NCBI GenBank assembly: GCA_022925895.1
Contig: JAKSYS010000401.1
Span: 1 to 56,125, forward strand
Source of the DNA: Fragilaria crotonensis
Taxonomy: Eukaryota; Bacillariophyta; Fragilariophyceae; Fragilariales; Fragilariaceae
DNA: 56,125 bases
Direction: 5' to 3'
This document shows, piece by piece, positions 20,427 through 32,170 of this stretch. A model generated the notes under the pieces. The model had not been told where the DNA came from. It did not search any database and saw nothing but the letters and a program-made list of their open reading frames with translations. Each line of letters opens with the position of its first letter. Position 1 is the stretch's first letter. The position numbers and the translations under genes were made by a program.

Positions 20427-22432
20427 ATGGTTGACACCAAAACTCTGACAAAGTACAAATGTATTCTTGCTTCGTTCATGTCTTTTCTCCACAATCGTCC
20501 TGTTGGAGGTGAGTATCATCGGGATCATGTTCATGCAATGGAGGTGTTAGCTGCTATAACTCCGAATGATGTGCTGCGGTATATGAATTTGAAGACTTTG
20601 GGACAACAGAACCTGCGGGAGATGCGAATCCCATTTCAGCACGAGCAAACTCCTTGGCAATGGACAAGAAAGCAATCTCGTATTTCATGCCTAATCGCGA
20701 CATGTGGAGTGTGACAAGAACTGAAGGTAACCCTACCCGTAGTGCGCTCGTAAATGGTCTGATCAAGCGTGTCAAGAAGAAAGAGGCAAGGAAACAAGGG
20801 GTGGATTCGCAGACTCGACGGCCCATGCTTGGTCAGGAATTTGTTGTAATGCATGACCTTTTGAATCGTAATGTTTTGTCTGCAGGCCAGAGGGGTGAAG
20901 GTGCACATGATGTATTCTGGAAAAGGTATGGTATATCGGCGATGGTGAACTTCCAATTCCATTTGATAGCTCGAGTTGATGACTCAACTCAACTTGTACT
21001 GGAGCATATTCGAGTCCACGATGCGTTTCAAATGCATTGAAAACCAGATTGAACTGGTCCAAAAATGTGGACGATGAACGAGATGCACCATGGCAGATTG
21101 TGTTGGGGTCCCTGAATCCTGTATATTGTGTTTTGTGCTCACTCGCATTGTGGCTTGAATTAAATTTGAAGTTGAATCCGACAGCAATGAATTCTCCATA
21201 TGTTTTTGCATCAGCGATGACGTACGTGTTCCAGATGGAGGACTGAAGACAAAGGCAATGATACAATCTTTATTTACACGTATGTTCAGACGCCAGGAAT
21301 TCAAGGGGAGGAGAATGGTGACGGTGAATTGTCTATGCTGGGAGTCACAGCATTCGAAAGTATGCTGCGACATTTGCCCGACGATGTGGGGTCACTAAAG
21401 ACGAGAAAGATATCAGAGGTAGATGGAAAGGAACAGGTAGAGTATCCGATGTCTATGATGATGTTGAGCTTCCATTTCCCGATGCGAAGGTTGCTGAGAA
21501 GTTGTGTGGTGGCGGACCTTGCTTTTATGTGCCTGACGAGACACTTGACGCGACTATGATGAACACATTCGTTCTGAGTCGAGTCGTTCCAAATATCAGG
21601 AAGCGACTCCCAGAATCGGCGTGTCTTGTACTTGGTAAGGCGTTGTTGTGGTTGATTTGCTCTCCGCTTGCTGATGAGTACGTTCCGGGTGATTTCAAAC
21701 GTGACGTTCTTTCGGAATGGGAACATGTTCGCGGGCAGATGTTGATCCTGAAATGAATCCAATCAAGAAGATGGCGGTGACGGTGTCAGGCGATCACGGA
21801 GCAGTCTTCATTGATATGGTTGGGGCAATTGATGTGGATGGAGTAGCTGGACAGCCTGCGCTTGGGACGAATGTGACAATGCGAAATCAATTGTTGGGTA
21901 TGCAGTCGGGTTTGTTGTCCCTACGACAAGACAATGTGGAATTAAAGACAGCGGTCAATCGAATTCAATTGAATCTGGAGCGGTGTTTTGGCATTTTGAA
22001 TGGAAATGTGAGGCGAATTGCATTGCAACCTGCGAGGCGACGGACTGCTGGTGGGGAGAGAGGCGAGGGCGAAGCAGGAGCGGAGGAGGTGCCTGAAAGA
22101 GCTGCTGCGAACGACCTCGCAATGATGGCGACGCTGATGCCGACGCCCAGAAGTCTTCACGACCTCTGGCAAGAGTATCATCATGGAGTCGGTGGGAGGA
22201 AAGCAGCTAGACTGTTCTCCTACACTGAGCGAGGTCGCTCAAAGCATCGGTACAGCCGACGCAAGGTTGTGTGGGACTTGGTATCAAGATTGATTCGCAT
22301 GGGGATACTGCAGAGACCGCCATAGACAAGATTTATGCTGTCTATGGTGGTCAGACTTCAGTGACCAACATCATTAATGGGCTGAAGAGGGATAAGAAGG
22401 ATGGGACTCTGAATCCCAACTTTAGAATTTAG
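20427..22432 (+). pseudogene. Crypton tyrosine-recombinase gene, frame-broken
   Basis: Read across frames, this is one protein of about 660 residues. The N-terminal part (MVDTKTLTKYKCILASFMSF) and ALVNGLIKRVKKKEARKQG look like a core-binding region. The catalytic part has LIARVDDS (first arginine), LNWSKNVDDERDAPWQI (lysine region), then SHSIRKYAATFARR (H-x-x-R) near 21343, RGRWKG near 21414, and VYDDVELP (tyrosine) near 21438. The C-terminal part (21720-22432) has a coiled-coil-like stretch and LHDLWQEYHHGVGG with YSRRKVVWDLV, resembling the GCR1_C-type DNA-binding domain of Cryptons. Frames change near 20620, 21037, 21240, 21340, 21720 and 22303, so this copy looks inactive although all catalytic residues survive. 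Confidence 0.75.
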
Positions 22433-22790
22433 CTCGCCGTAGTATGTTTTCTACTGTACTAGTACGATACGAAGCTTTTTCTTACCATTTATACGTACTG
22501 TCGTACGCCGGAATCCTCCATTTTAGCACGGCGACAGCACGGAGTTTTTTCTACTTGGTGAATATACGAAGCCCTACATGGTTGCTTTATTTGTTTCATG
22601 AATTTTAGGTACATCCGTAGTGTCGGGCACGGCAAATAATTTACTGGTACTGGCTAGTATAAGTTGGTCGTATGCTGACGTTGGCTTGGCCGAGGGGAGT
22701 TCCCTCGGCAGTAACTCCAGCTCCAACTCCCCGGAGGTTGGATGGTCCAGCCATTGAACTATCTCTTTTGCTCAGAGCTGTCAACCTCCA
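22433..22790. other. Flank between Crypton and the DIRS-like element
   Basis: No gene. It holds a strong hairpin at 22689-22709 and a second, imperfect one at about 22721-22739. These probably belong to the 3' flank of the minus-strand element; its exact end is not visible. Confidence 0.4.
22689..22709. other. Perfect hairpin GCCGAGGG / CCCTCGGC
   Basis: An 8-bp GC-rich stem with a 5-base loop, lying about 80 bases beyond the end of the recombinase reading frame. It could be a transcription-end or recombination structure of the element. Function unknown. Confidence 0.6.
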
Positions 22791-24200
22791 TTAGTGGTGC
22801 AAGTGCATCCGATGAGCTTCCTTTCTCGATCCGTTCGCGAGCACAGTGCCCCCTTTTGATCTCGTTCGAGGGTCACCCGAGCTTGTCCTCCGTGAGTCCG
22901 TTGCGTCGAAGAAGGAGTCATTGTGTATCATGTCTCGGCTCAACTGGTTTGTCCATTCCAGGACTTGGGGTCGAATGTAATCGAGGAAAGCATCCGACGA
23001 CCATCGACCCAATATCATGATCTTTGCCACCGGGTGGTTCATCAAGAACAATCCCATGGCGGCTCCCGATCGTATTGACCTTGTTCCTATCTCGCCAGGC
23101 CCGTATCCGAAGGTTCCGGCTCCTCCTCCTTTCAGACACGTTGATCTCAGACTCCATCGGAGTTCGCCGCTTGTGATTTCCGCCGTAGTGCCGGTCATCT
23201 GCTGTGCCGAACTGATCGGCGTGTCCGGTCCTGAATTCGGCACTCTATCCAGGATCCTCCGAACAAGGGAGGCTAATCGCAGAACGGGGCACATGATGCT
23301 GTCTCCTGTTCGCTCCTGGGTTCTCCTATCCATCTTGAGACCATTTTTCTGATTTTCGAAGGTCACTGTTACCCTCCTTGCTCCTCGGAGCTCGTTTGAC
23401 GAGGAGTGGGGTATCTCTCGGTGTGCAGCGTCTCGGAAGATTACTCCTGCCTCGGAGTCTGACGGCCTTCGTTCGTCCTGGTGTTTCCGTCTTCGTTATT
23501 TCGCATGCCCTCATTGCGAAAAAATAAGCTGTGATCGCGACCTCGGCAATGACTGCCCCACGGGTGTCCTTCCCGGACTCCGTCCCTGCCCCCGCCTGTT
23601 CATACATCGCTCGTAACAGTTGAGGGGTCACGGCCTTTGCTTCCTTTTGGAGGGTCGACGTTGTCACAGGCCTTCAGCCAGGCTCGGACGAAGGGTTGCA
23701 AGTTCGGAGATCCTTGAGGTGCAGGGGCTGCTCCTGAAATTGATCCGAAACGCCGTAGCCAGGTTGCTTGTGGTTTTGCGCAGAGTACTTGCGACCACTG
23801 GTTCGCGACGATTGCCCGTAGGTCTGCCCCTGCGTCCCAAGTTGCTTGTCGGTAGAAGTCGAGGAAGGCCCTGATGAAGAGACTCCTTTCGTTGTCGGAT
23901 AACAGAGCGAGGCCGGGGTCAGCATCGTACCCGACGTGATGGCAGTAACCTTTCCACCTTCTCCACGTCCTGTCGAAGGATTCGTTGCTGCCCTCTTGCC
24001 TTGCGTCAAAGATGACTCTGCGATTCGCAGCACTTGCGTAGTCCAGGATAGCATCTCTTCCGGCAGTTGGGAGATGACGAAGTTCGCCGGTACCTGTGAT
24101 GGGTACGAGGCAAGAAATCGAATTGTTAGCTCGTCGTTTGCTGGCATGTCTGCGGCTATTGGATGTCTCTTCCCCCTCAAGGCTTCCCCGGCGAAGGAGA
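22791..24200 (-). pseudogene. Tyrosine recombinase of the DIRS-like element
   Basis: It is spread over three frames. A core-binding part has SNESFDRTWRRWKGYCHHVG and FIRAFLDFY. The catalytic part has AYFFAMRACEITKTE (first catalytic arginine, near 23510). It then has GTRSIRSGAAM near 23070-23090 and ILGRWSSDAFLDYIRPQ near 23000, with the tyrosine present. In this family the third motif is normally HSIR; here the histidine is replaced by arginine (RSIR). With the frameshifts near 23880, 23640 and 23350, this points to loss of activity. Confidence 0.75.
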
Positions 24201-27200
24201 GCAGGTCGGCTACAATGTTGAGATCGCCTTTCAGATGCTGTGAAGCCAGACAGCACCGAAAGTCGATCAACAGAGTCGCTATCTTCCTCGCGACTAGCAA
24301 GTGGGCGCTCTGGTCGTCCCCTCTCGTGTCCAATCGGGATGAGTAGTGGAGCCATCCTATTGCTGATGTGTTGTCGCCGATTGCCAGGATGCGATGCTCG
24401 CCTCCCTCCGATTCGAGACAGGCAAGCCAGATGTTTATGGCCATTCCGATGAACTCGAGAAGGTTGTTGATTCCCTTGTGCCCGAAGATTGGGCTCGAAC
24501 TCGGGATCCGTAATCGCCAGGCCCTTCCAGACAGGCTGTACCCTCCGAGGCCGTATGGACAGGCATCGGACCAGCAGAGTTTGTCCGGCTCCCGGGTGGT
24601 CAGGAGGTTCATGGATACGCCCTTGTTGGCGTGGGTGAGGAACCCTTCCCACAGCAGGAGGTCTGACAGGGCCTCGGTCCCGACTTTCCTCCCGCCCCTG
24701 CCCTTCCCCCTCGGTCCTGACTCGAGTCCTGCTCGAATCCTGCTCATGAAGTGGCGAGCGTTCGGTATGATGTAAGCTGTGTGGTTCAGCCTACCTACCA
24801 GGGTCTCGAGCTCTTTCGCGGGGCACTGCTTCGACGCACGAAGACGCCTGAGGTCTCCCGACCAGGCGAGGTACTTGTCGTCCGGGAGGGATATCTCCAG
24901 AAGCCGAGTATTGATCCTCCACCCTAGGACTATCTGGATTTCCTCCGGCCGGCCCTCCGCTATGAGCTTTGGGATGGAGAGGATCGGTCTGCGTGGGATA
25001 GGCTCCTCAGTGTCGCCCGCGTGTGGGCGACTGGTGAGGTGCATCGCCAAGGGGACAATGTTGGGTTGTCTTCGGCAGTTCTCGGGGGTGTCCAGGAATA
25101 CATTGATCAAGTCGTCAATGAATCCGTCCACCCTTCCTCCTGCCTTGGTTGGTGGGATGCTCACTGCCATTCTCCGGGCTTGTACGATGGGGATGTCTGC
25201 CGATAGGCGTCGGGGTTCCGGCGTCCGTGGCTGTGCTGGGCTCCGGACTTCGTCAGGGTTCCAGTCATCGCACTGCCCTATCTCGTTCGCCAGGTCGGTC
25301 ACCAACTCCGAGAACATGCACCAGGTTGGTGGGTTTGGTGATCCACCGAAGGTGAGACGAAGAGAAAGGAAGGCAGTTTCTCCGTTGATTGCGATGGTTT
25401 GGGTCGCCGCCTCTGCGCTGTGGGCTATTCGCCTATACGCATCACTGTAATCGTACTTGCTGATAAGAATCAGCAAGGTCGGGTTCTGGGACCGCAGGGA
25501 CACAATGAAGTGGACTATCCGCGGGAAGCACCACCCGTACACCATCTCCACGTACGCCGACATGTTGACCCGCGCGTTGATCGAGGTCGGCTCGGGTTCG
25601 ATTGGTGGAGAAGCTCAGGTCCTGCGTTAACCTATACTTGATCTTCCGCTCGCCGTCGTGGTCGATAGACCATTGTTGGACCAACCCTAGGGGTTGCACC
25701 ATTGCTCCTGGGATCAACGTGACCACCGAGATGGGCAGAGGTATTGTAAATCCGTGGGCGACGTCCTTGGCTAGGAGTTCTCTCACTCGCTCCCGTTCCA
25801 GCTGCGCTGACTTGTGGTTTCCCCGGGCAAGCATGGCTGCCACCTCTTCTCTCTTTTCTTCGGAGCTTAAGTCCCTGACAAATACGTAGTGCATCCCTTC
25901 GCTTAGGAGGCTCGCAAGTCGAGGGAAGTGGGGGTGCCTTCCAATCAGGGTCCGGAGCTGTCCCACCGGGCGGAACTCCGACCCGAACCCAAGCGTGGAG
26001 GAGCTGTTGTCCCGGATCAACCTTCCCAAGTCAAAGTCCAGCGCTCTCAGCACACTTGCGTTGTGTTCGGAAGCCTCTTCTGAGAGCTCGAACCGGACTG
26101 GGGGCTTCGTTGGCGCTATCGAGGGATCAGCGCATATTTTCTTGATCGCCGCCAGGAACCAGTCCGGTGGCTCGAAATCGTCGCAGGGACCCACGACTGG
26201 AGTTGGGAAGAACAGAGATGCATCCCCCGGGAGGTGGCTTTCTCTGCGCTGGCGAACATCACTTGGGGACTCACCTATTGCTTCCCGGTCCGATTCGTTG
26301 GCCTCCTTGAGTCGTTTGGCATTACGTTCGTCGCCTCGAGAGGGGCACACGCCGGGGTGTTTGCCACTGCCTGGCTTTCCAGGGTATAGGCCGTTTGCGC
26401 TGGGCCGTCGTGCTGTGCTGGGTGCCGACACACTCAGGAGGGACCTTACCAGTTCCGCGGCGCTCACCCTCTCGATCCGGCTACTGCCCCCTACCGGCTG
26501 GGGGGATTCACCCCGCGACATCCGCGGGTCCCCCCCGGTGGCGTCGGATGACTCCAGTAACGCTTCGTACCTCAGTCGGGCGCGCCGGGCCTCCAATGCG
26601 TCGGCTCTGAACCTGCCCTCCGAGGTCGGGTCCTCCTGGTGGCGGTCCCTCCCCGCCCCCACAGGAGGGGTGGCGCTAGTAGCTGTTGTCACCCGGTTTC
26701 CGGTTATGCCCTCGGGTTCCCCACGACCGACGTTCATAGTCGTGGTCGGTCGGGGGAGGTCGTCCTCTTGTGTTGTGTTCCGGCCTTCCGGGTCGGTGTG
26801 TCCCCCGGGCACGACTTTCCTCGATCCTGGCCTCGTGTGTGACGAGTCCCGGCTCGTCGAGGCTAATCCTGCTGATTCCGTGGTGTCGTTGAGACCGTAC
26901 TGGCCCTGGGTAGTCGATGGAGCGCGCAGGGCCGTACTGGCCCTTGCCGGACTTAGCGTTGCCTTACTGGCTGGTCCGGTTCCCGACGTCATAATAGTTT
27001 CCGTACCGGAATCTGTCAGGCTGTTCGCTCCTCCCCATGTCGTAGGAGTTCCCATACTAGTCCTCCCAACTTTACGTTCCCTCACCTCCGTACTGGAGTG
27101 TGGGTCGTGACGCCTCCCTTCCTGTTGTTTCCTGGCGGATTCCGTTCTGGGATCTGGGCCGTGTCGTCCCCCTCCCTTCATTCCTCGTTCTCGTTTTCCT

Positions 27201-27229
27201 TCCCCCATCCCTTGTTCCCTTCGAGCCAT
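23674..27229 (-). pseudogene. DIRS-like reverse transcriptase and RNase H
   Basis: The first frame (27229-25442, 595 codons, MARREQGMGEG) has a long Arg/Ser/Thr/Pro-rich N-terminus, then a structured part (FRPVGQLRTLIGRHPHFPRL; KYRLTQDLSFSTN) that begins the RT. A frameshift near 25560 moves to 25563-23674. That frame has KYDYSDAYRRIAHS, LTFGGSPNPPTWCMF, the active-site FIDDLINVF, and LGWRINTRLLEISLPDDK. RNase H follows with CWSDACPYGLGGYSL, LLEFIGMAINIWLA, GDNTSAIGWLH and HLKGDLNIVADLLSF. FIDD replaces the common YVDD, as is usual in DIRS-type RTs. No integrase or protease is present. Confidence 0.8.
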
Positions 27230-27339
27230 TGAATGATCTGTCCTGAGGGAGCGGGGGTGGGGGTGGGCGGCGAGGGTGGTCGGCGTGAGAAGGTGGGGCC
27301 ATCAGTCGTGAAGGGGGCGGACGCCGATGGCCGACGCCT

Positions 27340-29458
27340 TCAGGCGCCGTACACGGCCTTAAAGCGAGCGGTGGCCGTCGCTCGAGCGGTCTCGGACATG
27401 GCGCTGGATGTGATGTGGGCGAGGGAGCAGCCTTGTTGGCATACGCCCGTCGACTGGAAGCGCACGCACATGGGAGCCCTCTGGGCTTTGTTGAGTCGCT
27501 TGGGGATTCGGGTGTCCAGGAGTACTGGCCACCCTTTGAGGCCTGGCATTTTGGTGCCGAACAGGTCGAGAAAGTCCACTCCAGAGGGCAGGGTCCAGTC
27601 TGTCACGGGCTCCTTGTTAGGGTGGTTGACGGACGAGTTCGAAGATTCGGTGTGGTTGGCGGTCGCCGTCGCCGTTTTCTTCTTCTTTGTCACTTTCTCT
27701 GGCGTTCCGATCCCCACCGCGACTCGTTTGGTTTTGTCGGCTGATGGCGTTGGGTGACTCAGCGCTGCGGGGAGGACGACATTGAGACCTTGACCGTCTT
27801 CGAGGCGCTCAATTAGTTCCTCGGCTTTGTTAACAAGGTACCGGGATTGACCGTCGGCGGCGATGTCGTCCCAACGTGTGACCTTGTTGAAGAAGGTCTG
27901 AAGGTTCCGGTCCAGTGAGTAGCAGAACTTTGCTCCGAAATCTTTTTCTGACTTGAAACGGTCGTTCAGGATGGTTGTCATCCGCGCCCAGCGGCTCGCA
28001 TCCAGCACGTAGGCGAGTCCCTTTCCCGCAATGGTCCCATCGCACGTTAGGAGTTCGAGCGTGTCGTGCGCCGTTTGGAGTTGTACTCGAAGGTCATGCG
28101 GAGTGTTTGGGGTATAGAACCCTTGCCTCATGTAGAATTCCAGGGTTGCTTCGTCGACCTCCATTCCAAGGTACTCTCGGAGAAGTTCGTTTCCACCTTT
28201 CCCTCCTTTTGTGCCGAGATCCACCGTTTTGGGGTGGAACATGAAGATGGTGAACCCGCCGGGGTTTGCGCGATTGGGGTCCTGCGATAGGAATCCGTTC
28301 GAGAGCATTCGGTGAAATCCTCCTACTGAGAAAGTCCCTTCCCAGTCCCGCATCTCTGACTGGATCAGGTTGAGTGCCTTTTGGGGCGTTGTGCTCGTGG
28401 TGAGGTTCCGCATGAACTCTGTCATAGCTGGCTCGACGTTCATCCGTCGGGTGCAGAGTGATGTGAACAAACCTCTCTGCGTCGGTCCCATCGTCTTGAG
28501 GATGGATTTCTCGGATTCCTTCTTTCTGCGGTCTTCTTCCGTTCCCTCGTGGAACCGACTGAGAAGGGCAACCATGCTCTGGGATGACGCCGCCATCATC
28601 TGCATGCTGGCACTACCCTCCCCAGGCGTTGTCGGGTCTTGGGTTTCGCCCTCGGAGGGGTTTGTTGTTCCAGTTATGATTCTCCCCCTAACTCCCCTGA
28701 TCAGATGGTTCATCATGGTGTTCTCGGGAACGTCTTCCAATCGGACCTCCGCCAGGATCCCTTGTTCGGACGCCCACAAGAATGCCAATGTGTCCTCCAG
28801 GCCCTCCGCTTCGGCTTCGCGTTCAATACTGATCTCATCGTCGTCTGCCGCCGCGGCCTGAAAGGCTTCTATGATTTTGAACGCCAGATCCTTGGCCGAC
28901 ACCACTTTTGCTCCTCCGACTTCTTCGAAAGTGCTGGCTGTGATTAGGCAGTGGTTAGGGATATGCGTCAATATTGTGTTGTCGGCGGCCTCGAGGTTCG
29001 TAAATTCTTCTGGTGATTCGGCGGCCATCATGTTATCCAGTCGCGGGACTCTCCACGCTCGGGCGGGACCATCATCTCCCAGCTCCACGGGTTCCAATGC
29101 TGCTGGTGCGACCATGTCGTCTCGATTGACCGTCTTGAACGAGGTGGTGTCCCCGAGGTTTCCGTGCGCGAACGCGAGTACGAACCCGTCCTCCGTGTTG
29201 CATGCAAAGCCATGGTGGAGGATCTGCATTGTTCCTCTCTCCCGGGGACCATCAGCATATTTCCGTAGTCACTCCCTGTGATAGTCTCGGTTAGTTTGGT
29301 GACGTTGCTGAGGTGGCTTTCTGTCCTCCTTGCCATTGCTGCAAAGTTCGTTTCGAAAAGAGTCTGGAACGGGCCCCTATCGGTCCGATTTGGGCGTAAA
29401 AGTCCGTCCACTTGGTAGGTGCAGGGTTATCCCCTGCGAAGCTGACAATGGGAGCCAT
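27340..29458 (-). pseudogene. Gag-like protein of the DIRS-like element
   Basis: The natural start is MAPIVSFAGDNPAPTKWTDF at 29458. Two frame changes (near 29390 and 29240) lead into a 629-codon frame ending at 27340. The body is a long helical protein (LWASEQGILAEVRLEDVPEN; TQRGLFTSLCTRRMNVEP). The C-terminus has a cysteine/histidine motif, CVRFQSTGVCQQGCSLAH, spaced C-x8-C-x3-C-x3-H like a CCCH zinc finger, probably nucleic-acid binding. A matching C-terminal finger occurs in the first ORF of the other tyrosine-recombinase element in this window (near 37095-37155). Confidence 0.65.
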
Positions 29459-30179
29459 TGAATAAATTTAAACGATTAGTACGCTATTGACTTAGAAGCT
29501 GGGTTGGAAAGGGCACAATCGATTCAAGTTGATGGATCGATGTGTGCAAAGTTTCCCACTCCAGCTTAGATCGGCGATTTCACGTTTGGGTTCCGTTCAA
29601 CCGTGACTCCGGTTGTCTCCTTATCCGGTACGAATTGTATTCATGCAAATAGCCGATAGTCCCGACCGTTGCGCCCATGTAATTGGGCTACTGTCGTGAT
29701 CCTGGTTTAGTAGCGCTGGAGGCACAGTACCGTGCTCTCATACCAGACCATGTAATCATGTACCAGTACGATTCAATAATGTTCCGGATCATTTTTGTAA
29801 AATGAATCTGCCCTTGACTCGCACAAAGCTCTCTCTGTTAACTTTTTTAAGAGTGTATTCCTATTAATTGTGCATTGTTCATTAAGATTTAAAACATTGA
29901 GAACTACTCTAGTAGGTTGTGAGTATACTACAGCACACGTTTGAGAACGCAAACAGTTCCTATTCTTGACCTTCTCGTTGTTGTATTAACGTTTCGTCTC
30001 GCGTGCACGGACGACTCGAGAATACGAGTGGTTCATTGCTTGGCATACTATCTTGTAGGAGAGCTACCGGTATTCTGTCGGAGTTGATCTGACTTGACGG
30101 TCTTGGAGACCAATCGCATCAACGCTTCAACTCACATGCACTCTCTTTCTATTCCAGTAATGCTTAAAACTTGTTTCGG
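29459..30179 (+). promoter_or_regulatory. Intergenic region upstream of LRR2
   Basis: No ORF of note. It joins the 5' side of the minus-strand DIRS-like element to the LRR2 promoter; the boundary is not visible. AT-rich blocks around 29780-29900 and 29980 could be promoter DNA. It shows no similarity to the LRR1 upstream region. Confidence 0.4.
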
Positions 30180-32150
30180 ATGGAGAATCGTGGCAGTGCC
30201 GATAACGTTGACGACGTTGCGAAGGATTCTTCACGTGCTGGAGGAATCCAGGAGAGTGACTTTGCTGAAGAATTCTCATCGGATTTGCCAAGCACGGCCA
30301 TGCTGTCGTCGGCACCTTCTGGTTCCTCTCCCTACGCTTCGTTATCGTCGCCATCCGCAGCAAAGGTTGATGATCGTGACGTTGCTCATGGTGCTGGTCG
30401 TGTCGGTGATACCAAGAAATTGGAACATGCACCACCGACTGACCCAAGAATGCAATTACCCGCCGCCGGGTTTGGAATGGTAGACTCGATGGGAAGACCT
30501 CCAGTTGTTTATGCAAGCAATTCCGACGTTGGTCCTGGAGCATTTCCAGTACGATCAGGTCGGAACACTGCAACACGTCGGACAGTCAGGTCTCCAATTC
30601 GTTCGTATGATTCCCCTAGAGAGTTTACGAATGAAGAATCCAAACAGGATGATGGAGTGCGGAACTCCGCAGTTGCTGGAATTGGTGTGTATGCTGTGGA
30701 AGCACAACGGGTACCAGACGGAAGCGAGGATGGAACGGTGTTGGTGGCCGAGGCCCAATACGTCAGAACGAAATGGTATCAACGTCGTTGGATTTTTGTG
30801 GGTCTTGCCTTGCTTGCGTGCGGTTTTGCCGCTGCGGTGGTAGTGATGGTTGTACTTTTAGTTCGACAACCATCTGCGGCTGCCAGTTCTTCATTGACGC
30901 CCCCTCCCACCGTCCAAACAACAGGCGCGCCCTCCATTCCGGAACTAACTGCTAGTCCAGTTCCCACTCCCACTGTATCCCCAACTCGTGATGAAGATAG
31001 CATTGAGGAAATTCTCTCGATTCGCTTCGGTAATTCCTCAACCGATCAACAATCCCCTCAATCAAAAGCTCGAGCTTGGATGAAGAACAACGACACATGG
31101 GTATTGAATGCCGACATCAGTGCCACGATGGAGATCGAAGAAAGGTACATCCTGGTTGTGTTGTATTTCGCCATGCAAGGTAGTGCCTGGTTCAATCAAT
31201 CGGACTTCCTTTCTTCGAAACATCATTGCTTGTGGAATACCAGCGCCCCAGCTGCTGGTTTCCTTGGAATCACTTGCGATGCTTTGAAGCAGGTAATCCG
31301 GTTGGATCTGATGAGGAACGGCCTGAACGGGACGATTCCTAGTGAAATCAGATTCTTGACAAAACTAGAGGGATTAAATCTCACAGGCAACAACATTTCA
31401 GGCAATCTCCCTTCGTCGCTTGATCAACTAACAAAGCTGCAAGGTGTTGATTGTAGTCACAATAATTTATTCGGGACGATACCTCCGGAGCTCTTCCAGA
31501 TCTCAACACTCCAAGTTGTTAAGCTTGGTAACAATTCACTAAACGGAACCCTACCTGATTTCGATGACAAGAAGGGAAATGTTTCGGATGTCTTCGCGAA
31601 TAATTCGCTGGCGGGAACACCCTCGGAGGGACTCGGTAATCGGAACAAGTCGCGTTCTGGGACGATTCCCAAGTCCATAGGCTCACACAAAGCGTTGGTG
31701 ACCTTGATTCTTGACAACAATGAGCTCAAGGGCAGTCTCCCTTCAAGCCTAGGGAGCCTAAGCAAAATGGAAGTGTTCTCCGCCAACAATAATGAATTAA
31801 GTGGCACAATACCGACAGAAATGGGACGCCTTACGAACTTGACGAGATTGGAATTGATGTCCAACGAATTATATGGTGAAATCCCGTCGGAGCTAGGCCT
31901 CCTCGGTGAGCTCAAGATTCTGAATTTGGCTGATAATAAATTCAATGGAACAGTTCCAACTCAGCTTGGCGATTTGTCTCGATTGCAGACCGTCCATCTC
32001 GAAAATAATTCATTGGGTGGCGACATGGAGAGCTTTTGCAAGAATAAGGCTTCGTTTTTGGGGGCAGACTGTGATGGTGAAATTACATGCACATGCTGCA
32101 CTTATTGCTGTAACGCTTCGGACGTGTGCACAAATCTGTCTCCGGCATAG
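30180..32150 (+). CDS. Single-pass membrane LRR protein, copy 2 (LRR2)
   Basis: The first ATG of the frame is at 30180 (MENRGSADNVDD), giving 656 residues. Residues 1-200 are hydrophilic and unrelated to the N-terminus of LRR1. The membrane segment lies at about 203-228 (WIFVGLALLACGFAAAVVVM). A Ser/Thr/Pro linker follows, and from PTPTVSPTRDED (about residue 263) onward the protein is nearly identical to LRR1 through the cap, the leucine-rich repeats and the cysteine cluster (CTCCTYCCNASDVC). One repeat is short (EGLGN then NKSRSGT). It is an intact gene, probably type II with an external LRR. The abrupt switch from unrelated to near-identical sequence shows exon or segment swapping, or gene conversion. 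Confidence 0.85.
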   Translation: MENRGSADNVDDVAKDSSRAGGIQESDFAEEFSSDLPSTAMLSSAPSGSSPYASLSSPSAAKVDDRDVAHGAGRVGDTKKLEHAPPTDPRMQLPAAGFGMVDSMGRPPVVYASNSDVGPGAFPVRSGRNTATRRTVRSPIRSYDSPREFTNEESKQDDGVRNSAVAGIGVYAVEAQRVPDGSEDGTVLVAEAQYVRTKWYQRRWIFVGLALLACGFAAAVVVMVVLLVRQPSAAASSSLTPPPTVQTTGAPSIPELTASPVPTPTVSPTRDEDSIEEILSIRFGNSSTDQQSPQSKARAWMKNNDTWVLNADISATMEIEERYILVVLYFAMQGSAWFNQSDFLSSKHHCLWNTSAPAAGFLGITCDALKQVIRLDLMRNGLNGTIPSEIRFLTKLEGLNLTGNNISGNLPSSLDQLTKLQGVDCSHNNLFGTIPPELFQISTLQVVKLGNNSLNGTLPDFDDKKGNVSDVFANNSLAGTPSEGLGNRNKSRSGTIPKSIGSHKALVTLILDNNELKGSLPSSLGSLSKMEVFSANNNELSGTIPTEMGRLTNLTRLELMSNELYGEIPSELGLLGELKILNLADNKFNGTVPTQLGDLSRLQTVHLENNSLGGDMESFCKNKASFLGADCDGEITCTCCTYCCNASDVCTNLSPA

Positions 32151-32170
32151 AAAATGGATTGTGCTAGTGT

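Larger units (their letters stand above)
22791..29458 (-). mobile_element. DIRS/Ngaro-like tyrosine-recombinase retrotransposon, minus strand
   Basis: Coding order on the minus strand is Gag-like protein (29458-27340), an N-terminal pol extension and reverse transcriptase, RNase H, then tyrosine recombinase (about 24200-22950). This replaces integrase by a tyrosine recombinase, the hallmark of the DIRS order. No methyltransferase domain is seen between RNase H and the recombinase, which is closer to Ngaro/PAT-like layouts. Base composition is visibly more GC-rich than the neighbouring host DNA. I could not find terminal or split direct repeats, so the limits given are coding limits. Several frameshifts indicate a dead copy. 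Confidence 0.75.

Noticed and set aside
25995..27110. Plus-strand 371-codon ORF
   Set aside because: It is the mirror of the GC-rich, Arg/Ser/Pro-rich part of the DIRS-like pol on the minus strand and has no motif of its own.
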